The translations under genes and the position numbers were made by a program. Below the pieces are notes generated by a model. That model was not told where the DNA came from and did not search any database. It saw only the letters and a program-made list of their open reading frames with translations. Below, in pieces: positions 1 through 8,443 of a stretch of 64,000 nucleotides of DNA (position 1 is the stretch's first letter; every line of letters begins with the position of its first letter). The stretch is from positions 1 to 64,000 of the forward strand of contig JAOSJX010000026.1 of the NCBI GenBank assembly GCA_027493875.1, in the 5' to 3' direction. This DNA is from Deltaproteobacteria bacterium (GTDB lineage: Bacteria > Lernaellota > Lernaellaia > JACKCT01).

Positions 1-74
1 CCCCGCCGCCGCTATTATTTCCCCCCCCCGCGGCGCGATTCCGATTTGGAGGCTCGCGCCTTGGCCTAGAATAT

Positions 75-102
75 AAAAACGCCCCTTGGGAGAAGGGGCG
101 TT
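75..102 (-). terminator. Rho-independent terminator
   Basis: A perfect 10-bp stem (78-87 with 93-102) around a 5-nt loop. Read on the minus strand it is followed by a run of five T. It lies just downstream of the minus-strand lipoprotein gene that stops at 125. A weaker T-tract on the plus side could make it bidirectional. Confidence 0.8.
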
Positions 103-124
103 CTTTGGTCTATACGAAAACCGA

Positions 125-880
125 TCATCTCACGCAGGCGGCGTACTCCCGCGCGAGAGCGGCCACGTCGTCCTCGCCGCGGATATGAGAAAAGGCCGGT
201 TGGAGTTCGGCGATGCACGCCAGTTTCTGCGCCCCGAAATACGACGGCGCGCACGCGGTGAACGCCTCGTTGCAGCGCTCGGCGACCGAGTCGCCCGCCG
301 GGACCGTTCCGGCGCAGGCCACGTACGCGGCGCACGATTCACGCTCGTCGGCGAGGCAGATTCCGAAATCGACCTGCGCGTTTTCGACGCACGGGGCAAG
401 ACGCGACGCGGCCTCGGCGATGCATTCGTCCGCCGTGCAATCCACGAGCGAGTTCAACACCGTATCCACGCACGTCACCGAGTCGGCGAGAAGATTGTCC
501 ACGCAAAAAGTTCCGTTTCGGTGGCGTCGGCGAGTTCTTCGTCCAGGTAATAGCCCAGCTCGTCCGCGCCATAGTCGGGATGGAGCGCCTCGAAATCCTC
601 AACCATCGTCAGAAGCGCGAAGGCGGTTTCCATGGATTTGCAGCCTTCGCAGCCCGAACAACTGCACGAGCCACCCTCAACGAGGCTGACGTCGCCTTCG
701 TCGTCCTCGGCGCCCGCGCCGGTATCGTCATCGGACAGGACCGGTGTCGTCGTCGAATTCCGACTCGGTCTCGTCGTCATCGTCATCGTCGTCGTCGCCG
801 CATCCGGCGGTCATGGCCACCGCAACGGACAACGCCACGCAAAGAAACGCGGAAATCAAAACCCAAAACGAGCGCATCAT
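125..880 (-). CDS. Cys-rich lipoprotein with Asp-rich linker (two frameshifts)
   Basis: Start is the first of two ATG codons at 880, preceded by a strong GGGGAGGG ribosome site. The N-terminus is a lipoprotein signal peptide ending in a lipobox (MTAGC), then an Asp/Glu-rich linker, then a Cys cluster (GGSCSCSGCEGC) and an alpha-helical, Cys-containing domain. The frame breaks near 735 and again at the A5 run 505-509; adding one base at the second site restores continuous protein (ETELFCVDNLL). The protein is probably anchored to a membrane; no known family was recognised. It has its own AT-rich upstream region and is separated from the next operon by the terminator at 1103. I read the breaks as sequence errors, but a pseudogene cannot be excluded. 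Confidence 0.6.
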
Positions 881-1062
881 ACCCTCCCCTTTCCGGACCC
901 TTTCGCAGGTTCGGAGTAATATACACAAAATCGCCCGCTTGGAAAGAAACCCGCGCCGTCCCCGATTCCGCGGACCGCGGCGTAAAAATGTGGGGAACGG
1001 CCGACGGAAAGGAGTGGATCCGCGCACCGGAGGAGAGAATGAGCCGGAAAACGTAGGACGCT

Positions 1063-1090
1063 GTCGCGCGGTCCGCGCGGTCCGCGCGGT
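1063..1090. repeat. 9-bp tandem repeat GTCCGCGCG
   Basis: About three head-to-tail copies of a 9-bp unit (gtccgcgcg), the first one base shorter. It lies between the upstream region of the lipoprotein gene at 125-880 and the terminator at 1103. No function is suggested by context. Confidence 0.6.
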
Positions 1091-1101
1091 AACGATTACG
1101 C

Positions 1102-1213
1102 AAGAAAAAGCCCGGGTGGGATGTTCCCGGGCTTCTAAGCCGTCAAACTTTTTTCTTACCGGGGGCCGATGGCCGCCGGGTCAGCAGCCGCAGCCGCCTC
1201 CGTCGTCATCGTC
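1102..1213. repeat. 112-bp direct repeat, copy 1 (Cys tail, 3' UTR and terminator)
   Basis: This stretch is nearly identical to 7469-7581. Both copies hold, in the same order, the last codons of an Asp-rich gene, the Gly-Gly-Gly-Cys-Gly-Cys-stop end, a conserved short 3' UTR and a hairpin terminator. Identity extends through non-coding sequence, so this is DNA duplication rather than protein-level selection alone. Confidence 0.85.
1103..1132 (-). terminator. Rho-independent terminator of the lipoprotein operon
   Basis: On the minus strand a GCCCGGG...CCCGGGC hairpin (1110-1132) is followed by five T (1105-1109). It lies about 50 bp after the stop of the mini-lipoprotein gene. An almost identical hairpin ends the gene at 7549-8178. 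Confidence 0.85.
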
Positions 1214-1357
1214 TCCCGTATCATCGTCGTCCGCATCGTCGTCGCCTGTGTCGTCATCGGTCCCGCCATCGGTCCCGCCATCGGCGGGATCGGCACCTGT
1301 TCCGCATGCGATGATGACGCCGGCAATCACCAAGAGAAATATAAAAACCGCGCGCAC
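1181..1357 (-). CDS. Mini-lipoprotein: signal peptide, Asp-rich linker and CGC tail only
   Basis: A 58-residue protein from a GTG start at 1357 with a GGAGG site 8 bp upstream; a TTG at 1378 would overlap the preceding gene. It has a lipoprotein signal peptide with lipobox VIIAC. After the Cys only a linker of Asp, Gly, Thr and Ala remains, ending in GGGCGC at the stop. There is no folded domain between anchor and tail. It follows the paralogous lipoprotein gene by about 30 bp and ends the operon. It may be a genuine small surface anchor, or the remnant left when a middle domain was deleted from a longer gene of the same architecture. Confidence 0.6.
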   Translation of the reverse strand: MRAVFIFLLVIAGVIIACGTGADPADGGTDGGTDDDTGDDDADDDDTGDDDDGGGCGC

Positions 1358-1388
1358 GGGGGGAACCTCCGCCGTCAATCGGTGCGTG

Positions 1389-2580
1389 TCACGTCGATAT
1401 CACGGACGCCCTCGCGCCCAGGTCCCGCACTTCCCATGCGTGGAACACGTCGTCTTGCCATTGGAGCAGAAACGGTTCCGTGTAGTCCCACACGCCTTCT
1501 TCCGTATCGCTTTCGACGTAGTAGAGGGCGGCGATCCATGCTTCGTTGTCGCCGGCGGCGGAGACGGCCCAAACCTCCACGTCGCCCGCCTCGCTCGGCG
1601 CCGAAGGAGCCGTCACCGGAAACCACTGGCCGGCTTCGAGATCGTAGTACGAACCCGCGCCTTTCTCTTCCCCCTGCGGAGACGACGACGTAAGCGAAGC
1701 CGGCGGACGGCCCTTCGATCTTCCACTTCATGGAATTGTATACCTCTTCGTTGTCTTCGACGACTTCCAGCGAATAGTCCCACGCCGCGCCGTTCCAATG
1801 CGTCAAATAGCGCGGCGTCTCGTTCGAGCCCCCACGAGGCTCACCCCCCCCGCCCCCCCCCAAAAAAGAAACCCCCCCAAAACGGGCGGGGCAGGCCCGC
1901 ACGTTCATGGGGGTGGGCCGGGGGGGGGGGCCGGGGCCGAGCCCGCGCCGCCCCCAATGCTTCAGACAGCCGTCCGCTTCATCCGCAACGATCCCGTCGT
2001 TCTCCGCGAGGACGTCCCAGTATTTAAAGCCGAGATCGGAAAACGCGCCGTCGCGATATTCATACGGCCCCGCGTAGCCGAGATCCGCGGAGAAAAATTT
2101 CAAGGGTTGCTCGGCCAGATAACCCCACACAAGACTTCCGTCTAAACCGAGACCGACCGGCGTTGCGCCGTCATAGGAATAGACGTCCCAATCGCCGCCA
2201 TCGTCCCGGCCGACGAGATAAAACGCGTCCGGTCCGGTCGCGACACACCGATAGAAATCGACGCCCGAGACCTCGACGAAATGCCACCCGTCGTCGCGCA
2301 GAATCAGAATGGTTTCGTCCCCGCACGCGATGCCGTAAAGGTCTTCGTCGCCCTCGAAAACGTCAAGATCGAGATCGAAATCCGCCGTGTCGTCGTCCAC
2401 CGGAATGCTATCGTCATCGCCCGTATCGTCGTCGCCGTGGTCGTCGCCGTCGTCGTCGCTGGCGGTGTCGTCGTCGTTGCTGTCGTCATCCGATTCGGTC
2501 GCATCGTCATCATCGCCGCTGGAGCCGCACGCCACGGTGAGGGCCCCGAGGGCGGCCAGCAGCAATAAAATTCGTCGCAT
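1389..2580 (-). CDS. Asp-rich-linker lipoprotein, propeller-like domain (one frameshift)
   Basis: ATG at 2580 lies 14 bp after the preceding gene's stop, with GGGAG upstream. Residues 1-18 are a lipoprotein signal ending TVAC, followed by about 50 residues rich in Asp. The exported domain contains short repeated units with Trp/Tyr and Asp-Gly turns (YSYDGATP, LTHWNGAAW) as seen in propeller or kelch-like sensors; no specific family was recognised. The frame shifts at the C5 run near 1673; removing one base continues to the stop at 1389. The region 1843-1955 inside it is an implausible G/C homopolymer tract, so the middle of the protein is unreliable. Third member of a tandem paralogous set. 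Confidence 0.65.
1843..1955. other. Low-quality G/C homopolymer tract
   Basis: Successive runs of 7-11 C or G interrupted by A runs lie inside the lipoprotein gene at 1389-2580. Translated, the tract gives Pro/Gly/Arg-rich sequence flanked on both sides by normal domain sequence in the same frame. Nothing else in the window looks like this. It is best read as degraded consensus or a badly closed gap. Confidence 0.6.
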
Positions 2581-2594
2581 CGCTCCCTCCCGCG

Positions 2595-3725
2595 CTACTC
2601 GGCGTCCGCGGCGAGGATCATACGCACGGAAAGCGCGGGATCATAGGTCAGGATGCTCGTGGCGTCGCGGCCCTCGATCCGAAAAATCTCTCCGGTTTCA
2701 GCCGCCACGCCGAAGCCGCCGCCGCCCGGCGCAAAAGCCATCTGACGCATCGGCGGCCAATCTTGATCCACCACCGCCCCGTCATCGCGGAGAACGGTAT
2801 TCACCATTTCGTCGCCTTGATCGTAGGCGAACGCCATGTGCCGATCGTCGATGCGCGCCATATAGACGCCGTTTTGAACGATCAACGGATCCGGAAAATG
2901 GTCGGTGTCGCGGACCCAAACCCCATCCACGCGTTTTTCGATGATATGCTCGTCGTCGCAACCGTCCGACGCCAGCGCGATGGCGCGGTAAATCAGATCC
3001 GCGTTTTGATATTCCATCGCTTGGATGCAGTAGCCGATCGGGTCTTCTTCCTCCAAATCAACACCGTCGTAGTAAGAGATCAACCCCTGGGCCACGACAA
3101 CACAATGTGTTTTATCAAGGCAAATCATTCCCGCGCCGATAAACCGATCGTCGAGCATGAAAAAGTCAGACCATTCGGCTCCATCCCAAAGCAGGACTTT
3201 TGGAGGATTGTGACAAAGGACGTAACCTGTGCCGTCGACGAAGCGACGAACGAGACGGAAGGTGCCGCCATCGCAAGGCGGTTGGGGGTCGACCGGCTCC
3301 CAATCGAAGGCGTCAAGCGCATAAAGAGGCATGATGCCCGGCGCGCGCTCCTGCGCCCATCCAATGTCCCGGGCCGGTAAGAAGCCCCCCCAAAACGCGT
3401 ATTCACTCGGAACCGGCTCCGGCAACGCATCGATTTCCGAAATGAAATAAAGACTATCGAATTTATAATACCCTGTATCGCGCTCCCCCAGCGCGACCCA
3501 TCCGACCGCCGGTGAAAATTCATCGGGCCAGCCGCTATCGTCATCGGCCGTATCGTCGTCCGCATCATCGTCGCCGGATTCATCGTCCAGATCGTTGTCA
3601 TCGTCCGCGCTGTCGTCGTCAGTCCCGCCATCGGCGGGATCATCGTCGTCGTCGTTGGATCGGCATGCGATAGCGAGAGCGCCGATGGCGCTTAGGACAG
3701 CCACCAGAATGAAAATTCGTCGCAT
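2595..3725 (-). CDS. Asp-rich-linker lipoprotein, tandem paralogue B
   Basis: Start ATG at 3725 with GAGGGAG upstream. The signal peptide ends in lipobox LAIAC, followed by an Asp-rich linker to about residue 60. The 300-residue exported domain resembles the next upstream gene over its length (GWA near the start, PPCD, GTGYVLC, GGGGFGV near the end) and ends AADAE. No known family was recognised; repeated Trp/Tyr turns suggest a beta-rich fold. In the raw sequence this gene is joined in frame to the upstream paralogue because of a one-base shift there, but the internal signal peptide and ribosome site show that it is a separate gene. Confidence 0.75.
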   Translation of the reverse strand: MRRIFILVAVLSAIGALAIACRSNDDDDDPADGGTDDDSADDDNDLDDESGDDDADDDTADDDSGWPDEFSPAVGWVALGERDTGYYKFDSLYFISEIDALPEPVPSEYAFWGGFLPARDIGWAQERAPGIMPLYALDAFDWEPVDPQPPCDGGTFRLVRRFVDGTGYVLCHNPPKVLLWDGAEWSDFFMLDDRFIGAGMICLDKTHCVVVAQGLISYYDGVDLEEEDPIGYCIQAMEYQNADLIYRAIALASDGCDDEHIIEKRVDGVWVRDTDHFPDPLIVQNGVYMARIDDRHMAFAYDQGDEMVNTVLRDDGAVVDQDWPPMRQMAFAPGGGGFGVAAETGEIFRIEGRDATSILTYDPALSVRMILAADAE

Positions 3726-3739
3726 CGCTCCCTCTCGCG

Positions 3740-4898
3740 CTACTCGGCGTCCGCCGCGAGGATCAAAGGTTGCCCTGTATTCATTATCCGGCGCTACGAT
3801 GAATTCCGCGTCCCTTCCCATGAGACGGTAGTAGCCGGTATCGCCGACGCCGATCCCGCCGCCGCCTGCGCCGAAGTTCATCCGGAACAAGAACGGCCAA
3901 TCGAGGTCCGCCGGCTCGTCGTTCGGTCCGATAACGATATTCCATCGGCCCGCTTCCGTTTCATAGGAGACCGCCGTGTGCGCGCCATCAACTCGGGCAA
4001 CATGAAAAGCGTAGAGATAGTCCGGCACCAATGGATCGAGGGATGTCCACAATCCGTTGTCGTATCGCTCGATCGCTTCGTATTCACCGTCGCAGGGTGG
4101 ATTGTATATACGATACGCACGGCAGGGGTTCTGCAGGATCACCTTGACGGTGCAAACCGGCGATTCCGGGTCTTCAAAAACGCGCGTGCCGTCAAACCAA
4201 TATATCGAATCGTAGTTCCAAAGGACGCATTCCTCGGAAGATACGCAAGCAATTCCCCTAAAGGCCGCCGCGCCCTCCAACGAGATACCGAGTATTGTCC
4301 ATGTCTGATTCGACCAATGCGCGATTTGACCACCGCGGCATAAGGCATACCCGCTCCCGTCGCGAAACCGGACGACATCCACAACGCCGGGCTCGTCGCA
4401 GGGCGGAGCCGGGTCCATCACGGCCCATTGTCCGCCGCTTAAATCGTATAATAGGTTAAATTCCGGCCGCGTGCTGCGGTCATAATCGATCGCCCATCCG
4501 ATCGTTCTTGTCGGCAGCGAGCCTCGACGAAAGACATAGTCGCCTGGTGGCGTGACCTCGGTGTAGCTGTCCGCGGTGATATGATAGAGCTTGTTCCATC
4601 GCGACAAGTCGTCGTTGTCGGCGACGATCACCCATCCTTCGACCGGCGCGGTGTCGTCGGGCCACGAGCCGGCATCGTCGTCATCGCACTCAAACCCGTT
4701 AAACGTGTCGTCATCGTCAGTGTCATCGTCCACTTCGCTATCATCGTCACCGGTACCATCGTCATCCGCGTCGTCGCCGGTGTCATCATCGGTCCCGTCC
4801 TCGGCGGGATCGTCGTCGTCAGCATCGGTTCCGCAAGAGATCGCAAAACCGCCGAGCATTAACAGGACAAGGAGGACAACGAATTTCCCAGACATCAT
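3740..4898 (-). CDS. Asp-rich-linker lipoprotein, tandem paralogue A (3' frameshift)
   Basis: First gene of the lipoprotein operon. ATG at 4898 (a second ATG follows) has GGGGAGG about 7 bp upstream. It has a lipoprotein signal with lipobox AISC, an Asp-rich linker to about residue 75 and a Cys-containing domain paralogous to the next gene. Near 3765 a one-base excess in a short T run throws the frame. Dropping it gives the ending LILAADAE and a TAG at 3740, matching the ILAADAE end of the paralogue. The following 14-bp gap and leader are also near-identical to the gap after paralogue B, showing tandem duplication. It probably displays a domain at the cell surface; the ligand is unknown. Confidence 0.7.
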
Positions 4899-4914
4899 CG
4901 CACCTCCCCATCAA

Positions 4915-7239
4915 TTATAACCCGTTGCATGCGGAGCAGTTCTGGGTGGACAGGACTTCCATGCAAAGGCGCTTCTGGTAGCTCCAAATATCGTAGGTGC
5001 ACGCGGCCATGCACGACTCGTAATTGTTGTAGATCCCGCAGCCCCCCGGCGCCGGCGTCGTCACAACCCCGTTGCCGCACGATTCGTCGCAGCAAATATA
5101 GGCGGTTTCCCCGGGGCACTGTCCGCCGTCGGGCCGGTGCGCTTCGCCGCAGCTATTCGCGTCATTACGGATGCACAGGGAGTTTCCGCAGCCGTCGTTG
5201 CAATCCCGCTCAATATAGTAGCATGGCGGCTCCGTGCATACGCCGTGGCGCTCGAAAGCGTTTTGGACAATCGACGCGCATTCAGCGGCCGTCCCGACGG
5301 GACACTGACCGCTTCCGAGAGCGTAAACCTCGTTGGCCATCAATTGATAAAGTTCGTACATCGACAGCGTGCTCCCCGCGCCTCCGATCGCCACCATTGT
5401 CTTGGAACGCCAGCAGTTGCGTGTAGTCTTTCCCGAGCGCGCTGGCGCCGATCCCCTCGCGGAGATCCCATAGAATCTGCGCCACCAGATAACCTCCGTT
5501 GTGGCCGTTGCCGCAACACTGAAACGTTGTTTCGTACTGGAGGGTCCAGGTGAGTTCGTGCGCCGGATCGTGATGGCAATCGTGCTCGTCATCGCTGTTG
5601 CACCGCAACGAGCGCCGATAATAGTTGTGCGGCCCCTCGTCCTCAAACGACGCCGCCATGAAATACGCGAATCCCTCTTTCACGGCCTCCCCCTCGTCGC
5701 TGAGAAAATCGTCCGGCCGCGTGTAGGGGCCGTAGGCCGAGATATTGTAGCGCTTCTGAATGTAGTGCGTAAATTCGTGGAAGACGAGAGGAAGATGGAC
5801 GGACTCGGTGTAAAGCCCTTCGTTGTTTCGAAACTCGACGATCATTGTCGGGCGCCAATCGCCATCGCTGTATTGGTCGACGGCATAGTAAGGACTGAAG
5901 CTGTCGTAGTTCTCCCCATCCGTCCTGGGGAAACCTCGTTCTCGAAAACATGACGTCGTCTCTCCACTACAGAAATCGGAGTCGTCACCGCCGGCGATGT
6001 TCACGTCGGGATCGCGATTGACGATGACGGTGAGATTGTGCCCGGTGGGGTAATTCCCGCCGTTTTTCGCGTACCCCATGGCAACGTAGGAGTTGAATTG
6101 AAACAGCGAGAGATTGAACGCGGTGAAGGTTCCGATATCTCCCCGGTCGATGACGGTTCCGTCGTCGTTCCGGCACGTGAACTGGTAGCAGTCGTTCGTA
6201 ATGCGGTAATTGAAAATCTTGTACCAAAGGGCCTGGTCGTTGGAATAGAGCGGCGTCACGGAAAAGCTGTTCGGGTAGGAAAAGTCGAGGTCATAAACGT
6301 GAATATCCGGGTTGAACGCCGCGCGCGCGGTGCCGTAGCTGTACGAATTGTCGATCATGCGATAGCGAAAAGCCGGCTCGTTGCAGAGCATGCCCGCTTC
6401 GTTGTCCATCGCGTAGCCCCATGCGTTGACGTCGTAAGTGTCTCCCGGCGCGCGGTCGATATTGTCAACGACGTCGAGGACGGCGCCCGTATCGGCATTG
6501 ACCACCACCGTCAGATCCTCGCCGCCTTCGGCGGTCAATACGCGGATCTCGAACGCGGGAAGGATCTCGCCGTAAAACTTGTATCCCGTGCGGACATCCG
6601 TGATCGTCAAGGCGTCGTCGTCGAGATAGGCCGCAGCAAGATCGAGAGCTTCCGTCAGGTCGATCTTTGCGTTCGGGGGGCGTCAACCAGACCGAGGTAT
6701 TCGCCGCCGATCGAAATCAAGCGATCGCGATCGTCGAAAATCGCAAAAACGGAGCCGTCGAGAAACGGGATGTCCCCAATGACCTGCCCGAATCGAACGT
6801 ATGTCAACTCCGTTCCGAGCGGCTCGATTTCCTCCTCGCCGCGCAATGCGAGCTCCTTCCTCACATCATCATAGTTGAATTTGAAGATGATTTCCCCGGT
6901 ATCGAGCGACGTCACAACGTCAGTATCGGGCTCCGGCGCCGCTCCAAGCCATAGAGGCCTGGATATCGGACGATAAACGCTGTCACCACCGTGCGGTAAT
7001 CACCGTTCGACGGGATTGGCGTGAGACGCGAGATCATGTAAAGGCCGCTGCATCATCCGTCCCCACGCGACGGTCGCGTCCGGGTGGTCTATCTTGAGCC
7101 GCTCCCAGGTACTCCGCGCTTCGTCGGACGGATCGGAGAACGGATCGATGGATTCCGCCGCGTAACCGATACTTGATGCCGTTAACATCAAAGCCGCTAC
7201 CATCAACCCCGCCACTCTTTTGTGTATCCAAGGAAACAT
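4915..7239 (-). CDS. Secreted FTP-domain zinc metalloprotease (M4/M36-like), Cys-rich C-terminus; several frameshifts
   Basis: Start ATG at 7239 is preceded by GGAGATTGGC; a Sec signal peptide follows. The propeptide contains an FTP-like segment (FGQVIGDIPFLDGS; near 6800) and a PepSY-like strand set. The catalytic domain has the zincin motif HEFTH (about 5780) followed by a downstream Glu-containing helix (EAVKEGFAYFMA), the gluzincin arrangement of thermolysin/fungalysin peptidases. The last 150 residues carry about 20 Cys, probably a disulfide-rich substrate or surface module. Frames break near 7010, 6945, 6678 (a C6 run) and 5420; the pieces join without loss of motifs. It likely degrades extracellular protein. 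A promoter-like sequence lies at 7321-7349. Confidence 0.75.
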
Positions 7240-7320
7240 GCCAATCTCCATTCATAAAATACAAGCTGACGTTACCCCTCCCCAGGCCGATGTCAATAAA
7301 AATAACGTTTCATAAACAAA

Positions 7321-7349
7321 TATAAAGATCCAAATATACCAAACCTCAA
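7321..7349 (-). promoter_or_regulatory. Candidate sigma-70-type promoter of the metalloprotease
   Basis: On the minus strand TTGAGG and TTTATA are separated by 17 bp in an AT-rich island, about 80 bp upstream of the protease start. Only the TTGA core of the -35 matches consensus. Confidence 0.4.
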
Positions 7350-7371
7350 AAATCTGGGCGAGCCGAATCTT

Positions 7372-7467
7372 TCACGTCAGGACGTGCAGTAAAAGGCCGC
7401 CGAGCGCGGGCACGAGAATGTTGTCGTCCACCGGCTGCGGAATCGTCGCCGACGTTCCCCCGGTCAA
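7372..7467 (-). pseudogene. C-terminal remnant of a polyprenol/diacylglycerol kinase-like protein
   Basis: About 30 codons read GTSATIPQPVDDNILVP then a short hydrophobic end and stop. The pattern P-x-P-V-D-D-N-hydrophobic-P is the C-terminal signature of CTP-dependent dolichol/polyprenol kinase-like membrane enzymes. The rest of the gene is absent. The break abuts the terminator of the neighbouring gene at 7472. I read it as a fragment left by a rearrangement. Confidence 0.5.
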
Positions 7468-7468
7468 T

Positions 7469-7581
7469 AAGAAAAAGCCCGGGTGAGATGTTCCCGGGCT
7501 TCTAAGCCGTCAATCTTTTTTTCTTACCAGGGGCCGATGGCCGCCGAATCAGCAGCCGCAGCCGCCTCCGTCGTCATCGTC
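7469..7581. repeat. 112-bp direct repeat, copy 2
   Basis: Second copy of the gene-end module at 1102-1213. It contains the last codons (ending GGGCGC), conserved 3' UTR and terminator hairpin of the gene at 7549-8178, with only a handful of mismatches. Confidence 0.85.
7472..7499 (-). terminator. Rho-independent terminator
   Basis: Minus-strand GCCCGGG...CCCGGGC hairpin (7477-7499) followed by five T. It ends the gene at 7549-8178 and is the twin of the terminator at 1103. Confidence 0.85.
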
Positions 7582-8178
7582 GTCATCGACGCGAACACCG
7601 TCGTCGTCATCGGTGTCGTCATCAAAATCGTCATCGGTGTCGTCATCCGCGGCGCCGATAAACGCCGTGCCTTCGACGAACTCGCCGCTGTCCGCTTCGA
7701 TGTACCAGCCGAAGCCGTCCGACGCGTCGCCGTCCGTGGTGGCGTTAAACGCAAAGTCGAGATACTCGCCCTCGCGGATATCGCCGTAGGACTCGGACGA
7801 GACCAGACCCGAGAAGAGCCAGCGGATGCCCCTCCACGTATCGCCTTCGCCGTACGCCGCGTCCCAATCGCCGTCGTCCGGATGCCGGGCTTGCGGCGCC
7901 GTCAGCGACGCCTCGTCGATCGTGTAGTCGGTGGTCGGCATGAAGAGCTCGACGTCGTTGATCCACCGCCGCGTTTCGCCTTCCACCGACGTGTTGGTCA
8001 CGCGTAGCTCGAACGCGTACGCCGTGTCCGCTTCCAACAAGGCGGGGTCGGAAAACTCAAGGGTGGCGGTAAACTCGTCGACATCGTCGTCGCTCGTCGC
8101 GTCGGCGGCGGCCGCGAGGACGAGCGAACCCGCGGCCAGGAAGATGACGGCAAAAGGGATACGATTCCAGTGACGCAT
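7549..8178 (-). CDS. Exported protein with Asp-rich linker and C-terminal GGGCGC tail
   Basis: ATG at 8178 has GGGAGG 8 bp upstream. Residues 1-27 form a Sec signal peptide (AAGSLVLAAAADA) without a convincing lipobox. Residues about 35-175 form a probable beta-sandwich domain (ATLEFSDPALLEADTAY, LRVTNTS), reminiscent of conserved-repeat or DUF11-like adhesin modules though not assignable. Residues 176-203 are nearly all Asp and the protein ends GGGCGC. Unlike the lipoproteins nearby, the only Cys residues are in this tail, so any lipid or thiol anchoring would have to act at the C-terminus. Single gene with its own terminator, divergent from lon. Confidence 0.75.
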   Translation of the reverse strand: MRHWNRIPFAVIFLAAGSLVLAAAADATSDDDVDEFTATLEFSDPALLEADTAYAFELRVTNTSVEGETRRWINDVELFMPTTDYTIDEASLTAPQARHPDDGDWDAAYGEGDTWRGIRWLFSGLVSSESYGDIREGEYLDFAFNATTDGDASDGFGWYIEADSGEFVEGTAFIGAADDDTDDDFDDDTDDDDGVRVDDDDDDGGGCGC

Positions 8179-8443
8179 ATGCTGAACCTCCCTACGGCAT
8201 GGGCCGCGACAAGCACCGCGGCCAAAAAGTGACGCCCATTCGGGCCGGCGCGCCCGGCGTCATGCCGCCGGAACGCGAAATCCATGAAACACGCATATTT
8301 TACGTGAGATCGGGGACACTTGTCACGAATTATTTTACGTCACGTCAAAGAAAGAAATCCGGCGCCGAATAGTGACATGCCGGGACCCGGTGGTTACACT
8401 GTCCTATCGAGGCCGTTTGGCCTTGAGAAGATGAGGGTACGAT

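Noticed and set aside
728..1027. Longer 5' extension of the lipoprotein gene to 1027
   Set aside because: The upstream codons are Arg-rich and lack a ribosome site, while ATG 880 has a strong one directly before a signal peptide.
2595..4898. Single 767-residue lipoprotein with two Asp-rich linkers
   Set aside because: A second full lipoprotein signal, ribosome site and paralogy show two genes joined by a one-base error.
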